A stretch of DNA of 64,000 nt from Actinopolymorpha alba DSM 45243 (GCF_000373925.1 NZ_KB892812.1:179-64178), one strand, 5' to 3'; numbered from the stretch's first letter, positions 1-8,808 are shown. The notes: generated by a model from the letters alone, not told the origin. Numbers and translations: made by a program.

Positions 1-559
1 TGTGCTGTCAAGTACCGGTTGCGGTGGGCTTTCTCCTCATCGCGCTGATGCCCATCAGGATCCAGAACCTGTCGCAGGTATTTACCGGCGCGCGCGACCT
101 TCTCCACCGTCGAAAACTCATCGCGAGCCAGATTCAGCAGTGTCTCTTCGGCCACCCGGGCGGCATCATCGTTTTTCAGGACGTCGACGGCCGCGGTGAT
201 CGCGGTGGCCATGCCGTAGGAGATCGCTCCCGCAGCCAACGCCGCCGTCGTCGCCTGAAGCCGCCGGAATTGCTTGCCGTTGCGTTGATGCACCGAGGCG
301 GCGTACGAATTCATCCGCCCACCCGCGCGAAGCCACGCCGACGTCGACGAAAATCCCGCCGCCTTCGCTTCCCTAACGCGTGCACCACACCAACGCGAGT
401 GTCGAACGCGAGCCGCACCAGATCAACAACCCGCATCAGCCGATCCGCCTGCTCCAACGCCGCCGCACCAGAATCCGGCACCGGCAACTCCAGCACCGCA
501 CGGGCGGCCGACTCCAAAGAAGTAAGCGTCGACTCGGCAACACTCCCCGTCGAACTCAT
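1..559 (-). pseudogene. DUF222 (13E12-repeat/HNH endonuclease) family protein, frameshifted and cut by the window edge
   Basis: Read on the minus strand the gene starts at ATG 559 and runs off the left end. The first part (MSSTGSVAESTLTSLESAAR...) stays open to about 376. A one-base shift at the run ccctaa (371-376) is then needed to continue into TSAWLRAGGRMNS and, near the edge, LDPDGHQRDEEKAHRNR, both typical of DUF222 proteins, whose C-terminus often carries an HNH nuclease domain (outside the window). Without the shift the frame ends at 311. Likely a pseudogene or a sequencing error. A TATCAT box six bases before the ATG suggests a leaderless start. The DUF222 assignment is firm; activity is doubtful. 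Confidence 0.75.
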
Positions 560-623
560 ATTCGAATGATAGAGCCCAGTGATCCATTTCGCCAACGAAG
601 AAAGCACCGAAATTCATCAGACT

Positions 624-691
624 TTTAATCCACAGGCAATATCCACAGGCTGCGATCCCACAGTGCGAAATCCACAAGCTATGTCCACAGG
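624..691. repeat. Cluster of TCCACA motifs resembling DnaA boxes
   Basis: Four copies of the 9-mer form NNATCCACA or NNGTCCACA (TAATCCACA, ATATCCACA, AAATCCACA, ATGTCCACA), three followed by GG, plus a degenerate ATCCCACAG, lie in 68 bp between the DUF222 gene and mdh. Three differ from the DnaA-box consensus TTATCCACA/TTGTCCACA by one base. No dnaA, dnaN or gyrase gene is nearby, so this is not oriC; it may be a DnaA-titration or regulatory cluster. Confidence 0.45.
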
Positions 692-776
692 GTGACCCGA
701 TTCACCCACCACGCCTCATTCCACAAACAAGCCAGTGCTCCAGGAATGTCGCCCGCCGCCGCTAAGCTCCTTTGTC

Positions 777-1775
777 ATGACGAACGCATCCACAGCCCAC
801 CCGGTGCAGGTCACCGTCAGTGGCGCGGCCGGGAATGTCGCCTACCCTCTGCTCTTTCGCATTGCCGCCGGCGAGGTATTCGGGCCAGAGACTCCGGTAG
901 TGCTCCGGCTTCTCGAGATCGAGCCCGCCCTCCAGGCCCTCGACGGTGTCGCGATGGAGCTCGACGACTGCGCTTTCCCGCTCCTCTCCGACATCGTCTG
1001 CACCGCGGATCGGGAGAAGGCGTTCGACGATACGTCGTGGGCCTTGCTCGTGGGTGCCATGCCGCGTAAGCAGGGCATGGAGCGTGGCGACCTGCTCACC
1101 GCGAACGCCGGCATCTTCGGCCCGATCGGTTCCGCCCTCGCGGCCGGCGCGGCTGACGACGTCCGCATCCTTGTCGTCGGTAATCCCTGCAACACCAACT
1201 GCCTGATCGCGCGGGCGCACGCGCCTGAGATTCCCGATGATCGGTGGTTCGCGATGACCCGATTGGACGAGAATCGCGCCAGGGCGCAATTGGCCCTGCG
1301 GGCCGGCGTACCTGTGGCGCGGGTGAGTAACGTCGCGATCTGGGGCAACCATTCGGCCACCCAGTACCCCGACGGGTTCAACGCCCGGATCGGCGATCGG
1401 CCGGCGCCTGAGGTCATTGACGATCAGGTATGGCTACAAGGTGAGTTCATCGAGACCGTGCAGAAGCGCGGCGCGGCGATCATCGCGGCCCGTGGGCAAT
1501 CCTCGGCCGCCTCGGCGGCCAGCGCGATCGTCGATTCCGTGCGCGCGTTGCATCTGGGCACGCCGGCCGACGACTGGACCTCGATGGCGGTGCTCAGCCG
1601 TGGGGAGTACGGCGTACCGGAAGGACTTTCGTTCAGCTATCCGATCACCAGCGAAGGCGCCCATTGGCAGGTCGTCGAGGGTCTGCCGCACGATGCCGAG
1701 GCCCGCGAGCGGATCCGCCTAACGACAGAGGAGCTCCTCCAGGAACGCTCACTGGTCGAGGAGTTGCTTCCCTAA
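777..1775 (+). CDS. mdh: Malate dehydrogenase
   Basis: A 332-residue NAD-dependent malate dehydrogenase, interconverting malate and oxaloacetate in the TCA cycle (cytosolic). The glycine-rich NAD loop GAAGN is at residues 16-20, [10 protein letters not shown] follows the central fold, MTRLDENRA (160-168) carries substrate and active-site residues, and H192 in [11 protein letters not shown] is the catalytic histidine. Length matches the actinobacterial family (about 329). The ATG at 777 fits the family N-terminus; an upstream in-frame start at 735 would add an unsupported 14 residues. TAAGCT at 763-768 could be a -10 box for a near-leaderless message. The stop overlaps the stop of the convergent regulator. 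Confidence 0.95.
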   Translation: MTNASTAHPVQVTVSGAAGNVAYPLLFRIAAGEVFGPETPVVLRLLEIEPALQALDGVAMELDDCAFPLLSDIVCTADREKAFDDTSWALLVGAMPRKQGMERGDLLTANAGIFGPIGSALAAGAADDVRILVVGNPCNTNCLIARAHAPEIPDDRWFAMTRLDENRARAQLALRAGVPVARVSNVAIWGNHSATQYPDGFNARIGDRPAPEVIDDQVWLQGEFIETVQKRGAAIIAARGQSSAASAASAIVDSVRALHLGTPADDWTSMAVLSRGEYGVPEGLSFSYPITSEGAHWQVVEGLPHDAEARERIRLTTEELLQERSLVEELLP

Positions 1776-2491
1776 CGGCGTTGACGTTCCTTCACGAAGC
1801 CCTGCCGCCGTCGCTCGCCCGCCTCTGCCATGTCACGACCGAGCAGGCCGAAGAACGTCGCCATCTCATCCAGCCGATCGCCCGCGGGTGTCCCGGCGCC
1901 GAGAACGCCGGCGCCCTGACGGGCGGTGTCCGCCCACATCGCGATCGACCGCACACTCGCTGACCAGGCGCGGTACCAAACGTCGTCGTCGATGACGTAC
2001 CGCTCGCGACGTCCGCGGGGGTCGCGTTCCCGCCTGACCAGTTGGAGGTTTTCGAGGTAGCCGACGGCCTTGGAGATCGAGGCCGGGCTGACCTGTAGTC
2101 GCTCGACGAGTTCGGCAGCGGTGACGCTGGTGCTGTCGCTGGTGAGGAAGCACGCGAGAGTTCTGGCGACCATCCGGGGAAGGCCCGTCTCGACCATCAT
2201 CGCCACGAACCGCTCCGTGAAGCCACGCATGGCCGCGCGGTCACGTTCGTACGGATCGGTGGCCTCTGGTGCGGACGACAGACCCACCCGGCTCCGGCGC
2301 GCCCGGCGCCCGGCCGCGCGATGCGCGTGGTCGGCGCGGTAGCCGTCGTATCCGCCGTTGCGGGTCACCTCGCGACTGACCGTCGACGTCGGTCGCTCGA
2401 GGGCCCGGGCGATTTCGGCGTACGAATGCCCGTCGGCGAGCCTAGCCGCGATCCGCTGGCGGTCGTCGTACGTCAGGCGACCTCCCGGCAT
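1772..2491 (-). CDS. HTH_38-GbsR/MarR-type fused transcriptional regulator
   Basis: A 239-residue protein with two DNA-binding modules. Residues 1-60 ([19 protein letters not shown], then [19 protein letters not shown]) match the IS30-transposase-like helix-turn-helix. Residues 85-235 resemble GbsR/MarR winged-helix regulators ([20 protein letters not shown], then a basic wing [13 protein letters not shown]). No transposase catalytic domain follows, so this is not an IS30 element. It is divergent from the P450 gene at 2758, and the spacer carries repeated GCAACG motifs, so it probably controls that cluster and itself. The effector is unknown. Confidence 0.8.
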   Translation of the reverse strand: MPGGRLTYDDRQRIAARLADGHSYAEIARALERPTSTVSREVTRNGGYDGYRADHAHRAAGRRARRSRVGLSSAPEATDPYERDRAAMRGFTERFVAMMVETGLPRMVARTLACFLTSDSTSVTAAELVERLQVSPASISKAVGYLENLQLVRRERDPRGRRERYVIDDDVWYRAWSASVRSIAMWADTARQGAGVLGAGTPAGDRLDEMATFFGLLGRDMAEAGERRRQGFVKERQRR

Positions 2492-2549
2492 GTCCCCGCC
2501 TCCCTGCTCGACTGCCGTGGGGACAGTGTGCGGTCACATCGAGAGTGGT

Positions 2550-2669
2550 GCAACGCGAATCAGGCAGCGTTGCGTTTGACGGCAGAGTCATTGCAACGTA
2601 CGGCGTCAAAACCTCGCTAAAACACAGGAAACAACGGCGCTCAGACTTCAGGAGTACGAAAACGCAACG
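2550..2669. promoter_or_regulatory. Candidate operator/promoter between the GbsR-type regulator and the P450 gene
   Basis: The 266-bp divergent spacer holds an inverted repeat GCAACGC (2550-2556) and GCGTTGC (2567-2573), then further GCAACG copies near 2593 and 2664. A TTGACG hexamer at 2576-2581 could be a -35 box, with no convincing -10. Assignment to the adjacent regulator is inferred from position. Confidence 0.4.
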
Positions 2670-2757
2670 TAGCCTTCGTCGTGAGCTGAAGATTCGAGAG
2701 GCGACGACCGAGGCGGCTGGCCCGGCAGCTGGTCCCATCGGCCGGAAGGAGCCGACC

Positions 2758-4014
2758 ATGCCCGACCGCGATCCCGACCTCGCGCCCGCGACGTCCTCCG
2801 TCGAGGCCTCCGCGAGTTCCCATGCCACGGCGGAGCCTTTGCCTATGACGCGGGCCCCGGGATGCCCCTTCGATCCGCCACCGGAGCTGGCGCGGTTGCG
2901 CGCGGAGCGCCCGGTGAGCCGGATGCTTTACCCCGACGGTCACGTGGGCTGGCTGGTGGCCAGCCGGGTGTTGGTGCGGGAGGTCCTGGCAGACCCGCGG
3001 TTCAGCGCCCGCGCGGAACTCATGCACAACCCACTTCCCGGCGCGGCGCAGTCCAACGGACAGCCCGCACCGCCGGGCATCTTCACGCGGACCGACCCGC
3101 CGGCACATACCCGCTATCGGCACCTGCTCACCGGGCAGTTCACCGTCCGGCGGATGCGCCAGCTCACCGCACGAGTCCAGGAGATCACCGCGGAGCACCT
3201 GGACGCGATGGAGCGGCACGGTCCACCGGTTGACCTGGTGGAGGCCTTCGCCCAGCCCATTCCAGCCCTGATGATCTGTGAACTCCTCGGAGTGCCCTAC
3301 GACGATCGTGCGCATTTCCAGCGCCAGGCGGGAACGTTGATGCGTCTCGACGTCCCTCTCGAGGAACGCGCCGCCGCCTACACCGCGATGCAGGACTACC
3401 TTCGCGAACTTGTGCTCGCCAAGCGGGCGAAGCCCACTGACGACCTGCTCAGCGGCCTGGTCTCCAGCGACCTCGACGACGTCGAGCTGACCAACATCGC
3501 GTTCACCCTGCTGGGCGCCGGGCTCGACACCACAACCAACATGCTGGCGCTCGGAGTCTTCGCCCTGCTGTGCAATCCCGACCAGCTGGCCCTCCTGCGA
3601 GCCGAACCCGAACTCACCAACCCGGCAGTGGAGGAACTCCTTCGCTATCTGAGCATCATCCCCGGCACCGTTCGGGTCGCGCTGGAGGACGTCGAGCTGG
3701 GCGGCCAGCAGATAAGGGCAGGTGAGGCGGTCACCGTCTCCATCCCGGCGGCCAACCGCGACCCGGAGCGGTTCAGCGATGCCGACACCCTCGACCTGCA
3801 CCGCTCGGCTACCGGGCACGTCGCCTTCGGACACGGCATCCACCAGTGCCTCGGGCAGCAACTCGCCCGCATCGAGATGCAGGTCGGATATCCCGCGCTG
3901 TTCACGAGGTTTCCGACGCTCCGGCTGGCCGTGCCAGCTGGGGATGTGCCGATGCGTACGAACATGCTCATCTACGGTGTCCACCGACTGCCGGTCACCT
4001 GGGATGGCGCGTAA
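2758..4014 (+). CDS. Cytochrome P450
   Basis: A 418-residue soluble bacterial class I P450. The I-helix oxygen-activation motif GAGLDTTTN starts at residue 253, the ExxR motif is E293-R296 (EELLRYL), and the haem loop [10 protein letters not shown] puts the axial thiolate at C364. The N-terminal 35 residues are low-complexity and may be unstructured. ATG 2758 is chosen because AAGGAG lies eight bases upstream; the open frame extends 213 bp further without homology. It is followed after 38 bp by a methyltransferase, consistent with a small tailoring or degradation operon. Electrons must come from a ferredoxin and reductase; the reductase at 21584 is a distant candidate. The substrate cannot be told. 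Confidence 0.93.
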   Translation: MPDRDPDLAPATSSVEASASSHATAEPLPMTRAPGCPFDPPPELARLRAERPVSRMLYPDGHVGWLVASRVLVREVLADPRFSARAELMHNPLPGAAQSNGQPAPPGIFTRTDPPAHTRYRHLLTGQFTVRRMRQLTARVQEITAEHLDAMERHGPPVDLVEAFAQPIPALMICELLGVPYDDRAHFQRQAGTLMRLDVPLEERAAAYTAMQDYLRELVLAKRAKPTDDLLSGLVSSDLDDVELTNIAFTLLGAGLDTTTNMLALGVFALLCNPDQLALLRAEPELTNPAVEELLRYLSIIPGTVRVALEDVELGGQQIRAGEAVTVSIPAANRDPERFSDADTLDLHRSATGHVAFGHGIHQCLGQQLARIEMQVGYPALFTRFPTLRLAVPAGDVPMRTNMLIYGVHRLPVTWDGA

Positions 4015-4052
4015 TCGCTCGACTGACAAGGAGAACGGGGAGAAACGCACGT

Positions 4053-4967
4053 ATGGAACGCGAGAAGATCACGCTGACCGGTGCCCAGGAAACCTTGCTG
4101 GCCACGTTGTACGCCCGGGCGCTGGACAGCCGCGCGCCCCGCTCCGTCCTGCACGACCACGAGGCCGACGAGGCGATCCGGCGGATCGACTACGACTTCG
4201 GCAAGACGGCCATGAACGCCACGACCGCGGCCGGGGTGGCGCTGCGAGCCCGGCAGCTCGACCAGTGGACCACGGCGTTCTTGACCGATCACCCCGAGGC
4301 CACCGTGCTGCATCTTGCCTGCGGCCTCGACACCCGGGTCCACCGGATCAGCCGCGACCACGTGGTGGGGGTGGGCCCGGCGGGCGAAGCCCGGAGGGGC
4401 CGGAACCACACCGTGGGGGTGGGCCCGGCGGGTGAAGCCCGGAGGGGCCGGAACCACACCGTCCGTTGGTTCGACGTCGACTATCCCGAGGTCATCGAGC
4501 TGCGCGAACGCCTCCTCCCGAAGCCCACCGGCGACTATCAGATGCTCGGCGCCTCGGTGACCAGCGACGACTGGCTCGACGCCGTACCCAACGACCGTCC
4601 CACGGTGGCCGTCTTCGAGGGCCTGACGATGTATCTCACCAAGGAGGAGGGCCGGCGGCTCATCCAGCGGATCACCGGGCGATTCCCGAGCGGCCAGCTC
4701 CTCTTCGACTGCTACGGCTCGCTGGGCATCCGGCTGCAGAAGCTGGTGCCCGCGGTACGCAAGGCCGGCGCCACGCTGCACTGGGGCATTGACGACCCGC
4801 ACGAGATCGAGGGCTGGCACGCGGGGCTGGAATGCCTCGACGACCTGCGGAGCGTCGACATGCCGGGCCTGGACCTGCTGCCCCGGTCAGGACAGGTGAG
4901 TATGTGGGTGATGGCCCATCTGCCTGGATTCCGTGACATCGGCCGGATCCTGCGCTATCGGTTCTGA
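4053..4967 (+). CDS. LCM-type SAM-dependent O-methyltransferase carrying an in-frame repeat insertion
   Basis: A 304-residue class I methyltransferase of the leucine carboxyl methyltransferase/polyketide O-methyltransferase group. ATVLHLACGLDTRV (about residues 88-101) is the SAM-binding motif, FDVDYPEVIELRERL follows, and VFEGLTMYLTKEEGRRL is a further family signature. Residues 105-136 are two tandem copies of VGVGPAGEARRGRNHT, encoded by a 48-nt DNA repeat, placed in the loop between the first two beta-strands of the SAM fold; without them the sequence joins smoothly. RBS-like AAGGAG and GGGGAG precede ATG 4053. Likely co-transcribed with the P450. Substrate unknown; the insertion may or may not be tolerated. 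Confidence 0.88.
   Translation: MEREKITLTGAQETLLATLYARALDSRAPRSVLHDHEADEAIRRIDYDFGKTAMNATTAAGVALRARQLDQWTTAFLTDHPEATVLHLACGLDTRVHRISRDHVVGVGPAGEARRGRNHTVGVGPAGEARRGRNHTVRWFDVDYPEVIELRERLLPKPTGDYQMLGASVTSDDWLDAVPNDRPTVAVFEGLTMYLTKEEGRRLIQRITGRFPSGQLLFDCYGSLGIRLQKLVPAVRKAGATLHWGIDDPHEIEGWHAGLECLDDLRSVDMPGLDLLPRSGQVSMWVMAHLPGFRDIGRILRYRF
4365..4460 (+). repeat. Tandem 48-nt palindromic repeat (two copies) inside the methyltransferase gene
   Basis: Units at 4365-4412 and 4413-4460 differ by one base. Each starts GTGGGGGTGGGCCC, has a hairpin core CGGGC-GAA-GCCCG and ends GGAACCACACC. Forty-eight nt is 16 codons, so the host frame is kept. Related copies are at 5047-5148 and, reversed, at 6629-6676. 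Confidence 0.9.
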
Positions 4968-5046
4968 CGCCTTGCCGGCCTGAGGTGGGGCCGAGGCAGG
5001 GAACTCCCTCGGCGAGAGGTCGCAAGCTGTAGACAGGGAAGGGCGG

Positions 5047-5148
5047 GTGGGGGTGGGCCCAAGCGGGCGTAGCCCGCGAGGGGCTGGAACCAGCACTGTG
5101 GGGGTGGGCCCAAGCGGGCGTAGCCCGCGAGGTGCTGGAACCACCACA
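5047..5148 (+). repeat. Tandem 51-nt palindromic repeat (two copies), same family, before the unknown gene
   Basis: Units at 5047-5097 and 5098-5148 begin GTGGGGGTGGGCCC, carry the hairpin core GCGGGCGTAGCCCGC and end near GCTGGAACCA. They match the 48-nt repeats in the methyltransferase in both flanks and in core design. At 51 nt (17 codons) they leave an open frame contiguous with the gene at 5209, so they could extend its N-terminus, though a start at 5209 is more likely. Confidence 0.88.
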
Positions 5149-5208
5149 GTGACCTCTCAAAAAAACGGAAGCCGGCGTTGCTTCCGTCGCGAACCGGGGG
5201 TGCTCGAC

Positions 5209-5961
5209 ATGAACGCACACATCACTGCCGATCCGCGGTACTCCAAGGCCCACCTCATCGATCCGAGCCCTTACGGCTACATCCACATCGGCGCGGAGAT
5301 CAGCCCGCCATCTCGTCCGGGCCCGATCCTGCGCCGAAGCCCCGAGAAAAGAAGGCTCGAGAACCACCTGAAAGGCCTGGGCCGCCAACTGGAACAAGTC
5401 GACAATGTCGTGAAAGTCACGGTGTACGACGCGGTCGGCATCCCCCCGCTGCAGCGGCTGCCCTATGTCAGGGAACGCATCAACACGATCGAGCTCCCGC
5501 GGTTTGACGTCGCCATCCTCGTCGAAACCACCTCGCCGACCGTGATCCCCGAGGCGCAGGCATCACAGGCGTACGACGCGCTCCTCGGCGCGCTGGGAGA
5601 GCAGGCCAAACGAACCCGCGTCACCACCGCCCGCAACGCCAAGCGGATCGGCGACGTCGACAAGACTCGGCCAGGCACCTTTATTTTCAACCATTTCGTT
5701 GCCGATGACGCCGCTGTCATGGTCGACCTTTTCGACTACCTTGCCGGATGGTTCGAGGTCGAGGCGGGGCTGGACAATTCGACTCTCCTCACGCCACTTG
5801 AGGAATCTCCGTACGTCGCAATCAACCACGCTCGCTCGGGCGGCAGTCCGGTGCGGCTCGCGGCGCGCGTGTTCCCGAAGAAGAGCTTCCGCGACTATGT
5901 GCTGGGCAACCTTCAGGCGAACAACGTCGGCGCGATGCCGGTCTTGTACCGCCTCGCCTAG
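5209..5961 (+). CDS. Conserved-looking protein of unknown function next to P450 and methyltransferase
   Basis: A 250-residue soluble protein I do not recognise. ATG 5209 is chosen because the repeat-encoded sequence upstream is low complexity; GGGGG nine bases upstream may serve as an RBS. The middle holds alternating short strands and helices (VVKVTVYDAVGIPPL, RFDVAILVETTSPTVI) and the C-terminal part resembles ferredoxin-like or dabb/EthD-like folds (GTFIFNHFVADD, SPYVAINHARSGGSPVRL). No signal peptide or membrane segment. Same strand as P450 and methyltransferase, 241 bp downstream, so it may share their pathway. The fold resemblance is weak inference. Confidence 0.7.
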   Translation: MNAHITADPRYSKAHLIDPSPYGYIHIGAEISPPSRPGPILRRSPEKRRLENHLKGLGRQLEQVDNVVKVTVYDAVGIPPLQRLPYVRERINTIELPRFDVAILVETTSPTVIPEAQASQAYDALLGALGEQAKRTRVTTARNAKRIGDVDKTRPGTFIFNHFVADDAAVMVDLFDYLAGWFEVEAGLDNSTLLTPLEESPYVAINHARSGGSPVRLAARVFPKKSFRDYVLGNLQANNVGAMPVLYRLA

Positions 5962-6040
5962 GCGGTGCGGGCAAAGGTCGCTCCGCGGATCGTCATAGGG
6001 TCGGTGCCACTCGTACCAGTCGACCTTCCGCCGGGACGGT

Positions 6041-7315
6041 GTGGTGGCTTTGGATGGCTCCGTAGAGGGAATCGTGCCAGCTTCGGCATACCGCGTGATC
6101 GGCCTGATGTCGGGTACGTCGTACGACGGCATCGACGTGGCCGTCGCGGATCTGGCGTTCGACGGTGACACGATCGTGCTGAGCCCACTGGGCGCGTTGG
6201 AGCACGCTCACCAGCCGGAGGTTCGCGACCTCATCGCCAGTGTGCTGCCCCCGGCGCGCGTCACTCTCGAGGATGTCTGCCGGCTCGACACCCTGCTCGG
6301 TCAGGCGTTCGCGGACGCGGCGGCGCGGGGGATCGCCGAGCTGGCCGGCGGTCGAGCCGACCTGATCGTCTCCCACGGACAGACGGTCTTTCACTGGATT
6401 GAGGCCGGCCGGGCGCTCGGCACCCTCCAACTCGGCCAGCCCGCCTGGATCGCCGATCGCACCGGCACGCCCGTCATCTCCGACCTGCGCGCCCGCGACA
6501 TCACCCGCGGCGGGCAGGGTGCCCCGCTGGTGAGCGTCCTCGACGTCCTTCTCCTCCCGCCCGGTGACGCGCCCAGGGCCGCCCTCAACCTCGGCGGGAT
6601 CGCCAACCTCACACTCATCCGGCCGCTGGGTGGTTCCAGCCCGACCCGGGCTTCGCCCGTCTGCGCCCACCCCTACGGCCACGGGAGCGTGCTCGCCTAC
6701 GACCTTGGCCCGGCCAACGCGCTCATCGACCTGGCCTGCCGTCGCTACTTCAACGAGCCGTACGACGCCGACGGTCGGCATGCCGCCGCGGGTCGCCTCC
6801 ACGGGGAGTTGCTGGCCGCGCTCCTCGACGAGCCGTACTTCGACCGCCCGGCGCCCAAGTCGACCGGCAAGGAGCTGTTCCATACGGGCTACCTCGACGC
6901 CCGGCTGGCCCTCCTCCCAGACGAGCCGCCGGCGGCCGACGTCGTGGCCACCGTCACCGAACTCACGGCCAGAATCGTCGCCCGGGAGTGCGCGCGGCAC
7001 GGGATCCGTGAGCTGGTCGCGTCCGGTGGCGGCGTACGCAATCCGTGGCTGATGCGGCGCATCGCCGACCTGGCCGGGCCGGCCGTCCACGTCGGACTGA
7101 TCGACGACGCTGGTCTTCCAGCTGACAGCAAGGAGGCGTACGCCTTTGCCCTGTTGGGTTTTCTCACCCTCCACGGTGTTCCCGCGACGATCCCGGCGTG
7201 CACCGGAGCGGACCGGCCGGTGTTTTTGGGCAGCCTCACGCCGGGTAACGAACCGCTGCACGTTCCCCCACGATCATGCGCGGTTCCGACCCGACTGCGG
7301 ATCGAGGCCGGGTAA
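6041..7315 (+). CDS. anmK: 1,6-anhydro-N-acetylmuramic acid kinase with a repeat insertion
   Basis: A 424-residue AnmK, which phosphorylates and opens anhydro-MurNAc during peptidoglycan recycling. Family marks are GLMSGTSYDGIDVAV near the N-terminus, SHGQTVFHW, NLGGIANLTL and SGGGVRNPWLMRRIA near the C-terminus. It is longer than the usual 370-390 residues, partly because residues 197-212 (GGSSPTRASPVCAHPY) are a reverse-oriented 48-nt repeat inserted between LTLIRPL and VLAYDLGPANALIDL. GTG 6041 is the longest start; GTG 6074, closer to the RVIGLMSGTS motif, is as plausible. Seventeen bases separate it from gnd, so a two-gene operon is possible. Confidence 0.9.
   Translation: MVALDGSVEGIVPASAYRVIGLMSGTSYDGIDVAVADLAFDGDTIVLSPLGALEHAHQPEVRDLIASVLPPARVTLEDVCRLDTLLGQAFADAAARGIAELAGGRADLIVSHGQTVFHWIEAGRALGTLQLGQPAWIADRTGTPVISDLRARDITRGGQGAPLVSVLDVLLLPPGDAPRAALNLGGIANLTLIRPLGGSSPTRASPVCAHPYGHGSVLAYDLGPANALIDLACRRYFNEPYDADGRHAAAGRLHGELLAALLDEPYFDRPAPKSTGKELFHTGYLDARLALLPDEPPAADVVATVTELTARIVARECARHGIRELVASGGGVRNPWLMRRIADLAGPAVHVGLIDDAGLPADSKEAYAFALLGFLTLHGVPATIPACTGADRPVFLGSLTPGNEPLHVPPRSCAVPTRLRIEAG
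6629..6676 (-). repeat. 48-nt palindromic repeat inside anmK, reverse orientation
   Basis: The reverse complement reads GTAGGGGTGGGCGC, then the core CGGGC-GAA-GCCCG, then GGGCTGGAACCACC, matching the repeats at 4365-4460 and 5047-5148. It is exactly 48 nt and starts on a codon boundary of anmK, adding 16 residues. Confidence 0.85.
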
Positions 7316-7332
7316 GGCGAGAGGATCAGACC

Positions 7333-8808
7333 ATGACGGAAACGACGACCGAGACCACCGAGACGACGGGTCAGCCCGTCCAGGCTGACATCGCGGTCAC
7401 CGGCCTGGCCACGATGGGCCGCAACCTGGCCCGCAACCTCGCGCGCCACGGGCACATCGTTGCTGTTCACAACCGCACGAAGGCGCGTACCGACGCGCTC
7501 ATCGCGGACCATGGCAACGAAGGCACCTTCGTGCCGGCCGCCTCGCTCGAAGAGCTCGTCGCCGCACTGAAGCGGCCGCGCAAGGTGATCATCATGGTGC
7601 AGGCGGGTGCGCCCACCGACGAGGTGATCGAGCACCTGGCCACCATCCTCGAGCCGGGCGACATCGTGGTCGACGGCGGCAACGCGCACTTCATCGACTC
7701 CCGGCGGCGCGAGTCCGCGCTGCGCGAGCGTGGCCTCCACTTCGTGGGCACCGGTATCTCCGGTGGCGAAGAGGGCGCACTGAACGGCCCGAGCATCATG
7801 CCCGGCGGCACCGCCGAGGCCTACCAGACCCTGGGGCCCATCCTCGAATCCATCGCCGCCCGGGTCGACGACACCCCCTGCTGCACCCATGTCGGTCCCG
7901 ACGGCGCCGGACACTTCGTCAAGATGGTCCACAACGGCATCGAATACTCCGACATGCAGCTCATCGCCGAGGCGTACGACCTTCTCCGTACGGTCGTCGG
8001 AAAGTCGCCGGAGGAGTTGGCGGGAGTCTTCCGGAGCTGGAACGAAGGCGACCTCGAGTCATTCCTCATCGAGATCACCGCGGAAGTGCTCGCGACCAAG
8101 GACCCGCGCACCAACGGCCCCCTCGTCGACGTGATCCTCGACCAGGCCGAGCAGAAGGGCACCGGCCGCTGGACGGTGCAGATCGCACTCGACCTCGGGA
8201 CACCTGTGTCGGGGATCGCCGAGGCGGTCTTCGCGCGGTCACTGTCGGGCCACGCGGAGCAGCGGGCGGCGGCGCGTGGTGTGCTCGCCGGGCCGTCCGA
8301 GAAGGTGACGATCGAGAAGCCGGACGAGTTCATCGAGGACGTCCGTCGCGCTCTCTACGCGTCGAAGGTTGTCGCGTACGCGCAGGGCTTCGACATGATC
8401 CGCGCCGGTTCGGAGATGTACGACTGGACCATCGACCTCGGCGCCATGGCCGCGATCTGGCGGGGCGGCTGCATCATCCGGGCGCGGTTCCTCGACCGGA
8501 TCCGTGAGGCGTACGCCAAGACCCCGGACCTCCCGTCGCTGCTGGTCGACCCGTACTTCGCGAAGACGGTCAGCGAGGGGCAGGAGTCGTGGCGGCGGGT
8601 CGTCGGCGTGGCCGCGTCGGCAGGCGTCCCGGTGCCGGGGTTCGGTGCCGCGCTGGCCTACTACGACGGGCTGCGGCGCGACCGGCTGCCGGCCGCGCTG
8701 GTGCAGGGACTGCGGGATCTCTTCGGTGCCCACACCTACCGCCGGGTGGACGCCGACGGGGCGTTCCACCTCAACTGGTCCGAGGACAAGTCCGAACACC
8801 AGGCCTGA
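7333..8808 (+). CDS. gnd: 6-phosphogluconate dehydrogenase, decarboxylating
   Basis: A 491-residue enzyme of the oxidative pentose phosphate pathway, converting 6-phosphogluconate to ribulose 5-phosphate with NADP. The N-terminal nucleotide fold has GLATMGRNLARNLARHG, with HNRTKART giving the NADP-favouring Asn-Arg-Thr. SGGEEGALNGPSIMPGG and GPDGAGHFVKMVHNGIEYSD carry the substrate site and the catalytic Lys and Asn. The C-terminal HTYRRVDADGAFHLNW is typical of the long homodimeric form. ATG 7333 follows GAGAGGA. A strong stem-loop lies just after the stop, so transcription probably ends there. Confidence 0.96.
   Translation: MTETTTETTETTGQPVQADIAVTGLATMGRNLARNLARHGHIVAVHNRTKARTDALIADHGNEGTFVPAASLEELVAALKRPRKVIIMVQAGAPTDEVIEHLATILEPGDIVVDGGNAHFIDSRRRESALRERGLHFVGTGISGGEEGALNGPSIMPGGTAEAYQTLGPILESIAARVDDTPCCTHVGPDGAGHFVKMVHNGIEYSDMQLIAEAYDLLRTVVGKSPEELAGVFRSWNEGDLESFLIEITAEVLATKDPRTNGPLVDVILDQAEQKGTGRWTVQIALDLGTPVSGIAEAVFARSLSGHAEQRAAARGVLAGPSEKVTIEKPDEFIEDVRRALYASKVVAYAQGFDMIRAGSEMYDWTIDLGAMAAIWRGGCIIRARFLDRIREAYAKTPDLPSLLVDPYFAKTVSEGQESWRRVVGVAASAGVPVPGFGAALAYYDGLRRDRLPAALVQGLRDLFGAHTYRRVDADGAFHLNWSEDKSEHQA

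Noticed and set aside
624-691. Chromosomal origin of replication
   Set aside because: Too few boxes, no AT-rich unwinding region, and no dnaA, dnaN, recF or gyr genes nearby.
1772-2491. IS30-type transposase
   Set aside because: Only the N-terminal HTH resembles IS30; the rest is a GbsR/MarR-like domain and no inverted repeats flank it.
5047-5208. N-terminal extension of the unknown protein starting at GTG 5047
   Set aside because: The extension is entirely repeat-derived plus a short linker; the frame is open because the repeat is a codon multiple. A start at ATG 5209 is simpler, so the extension is only mentioned.
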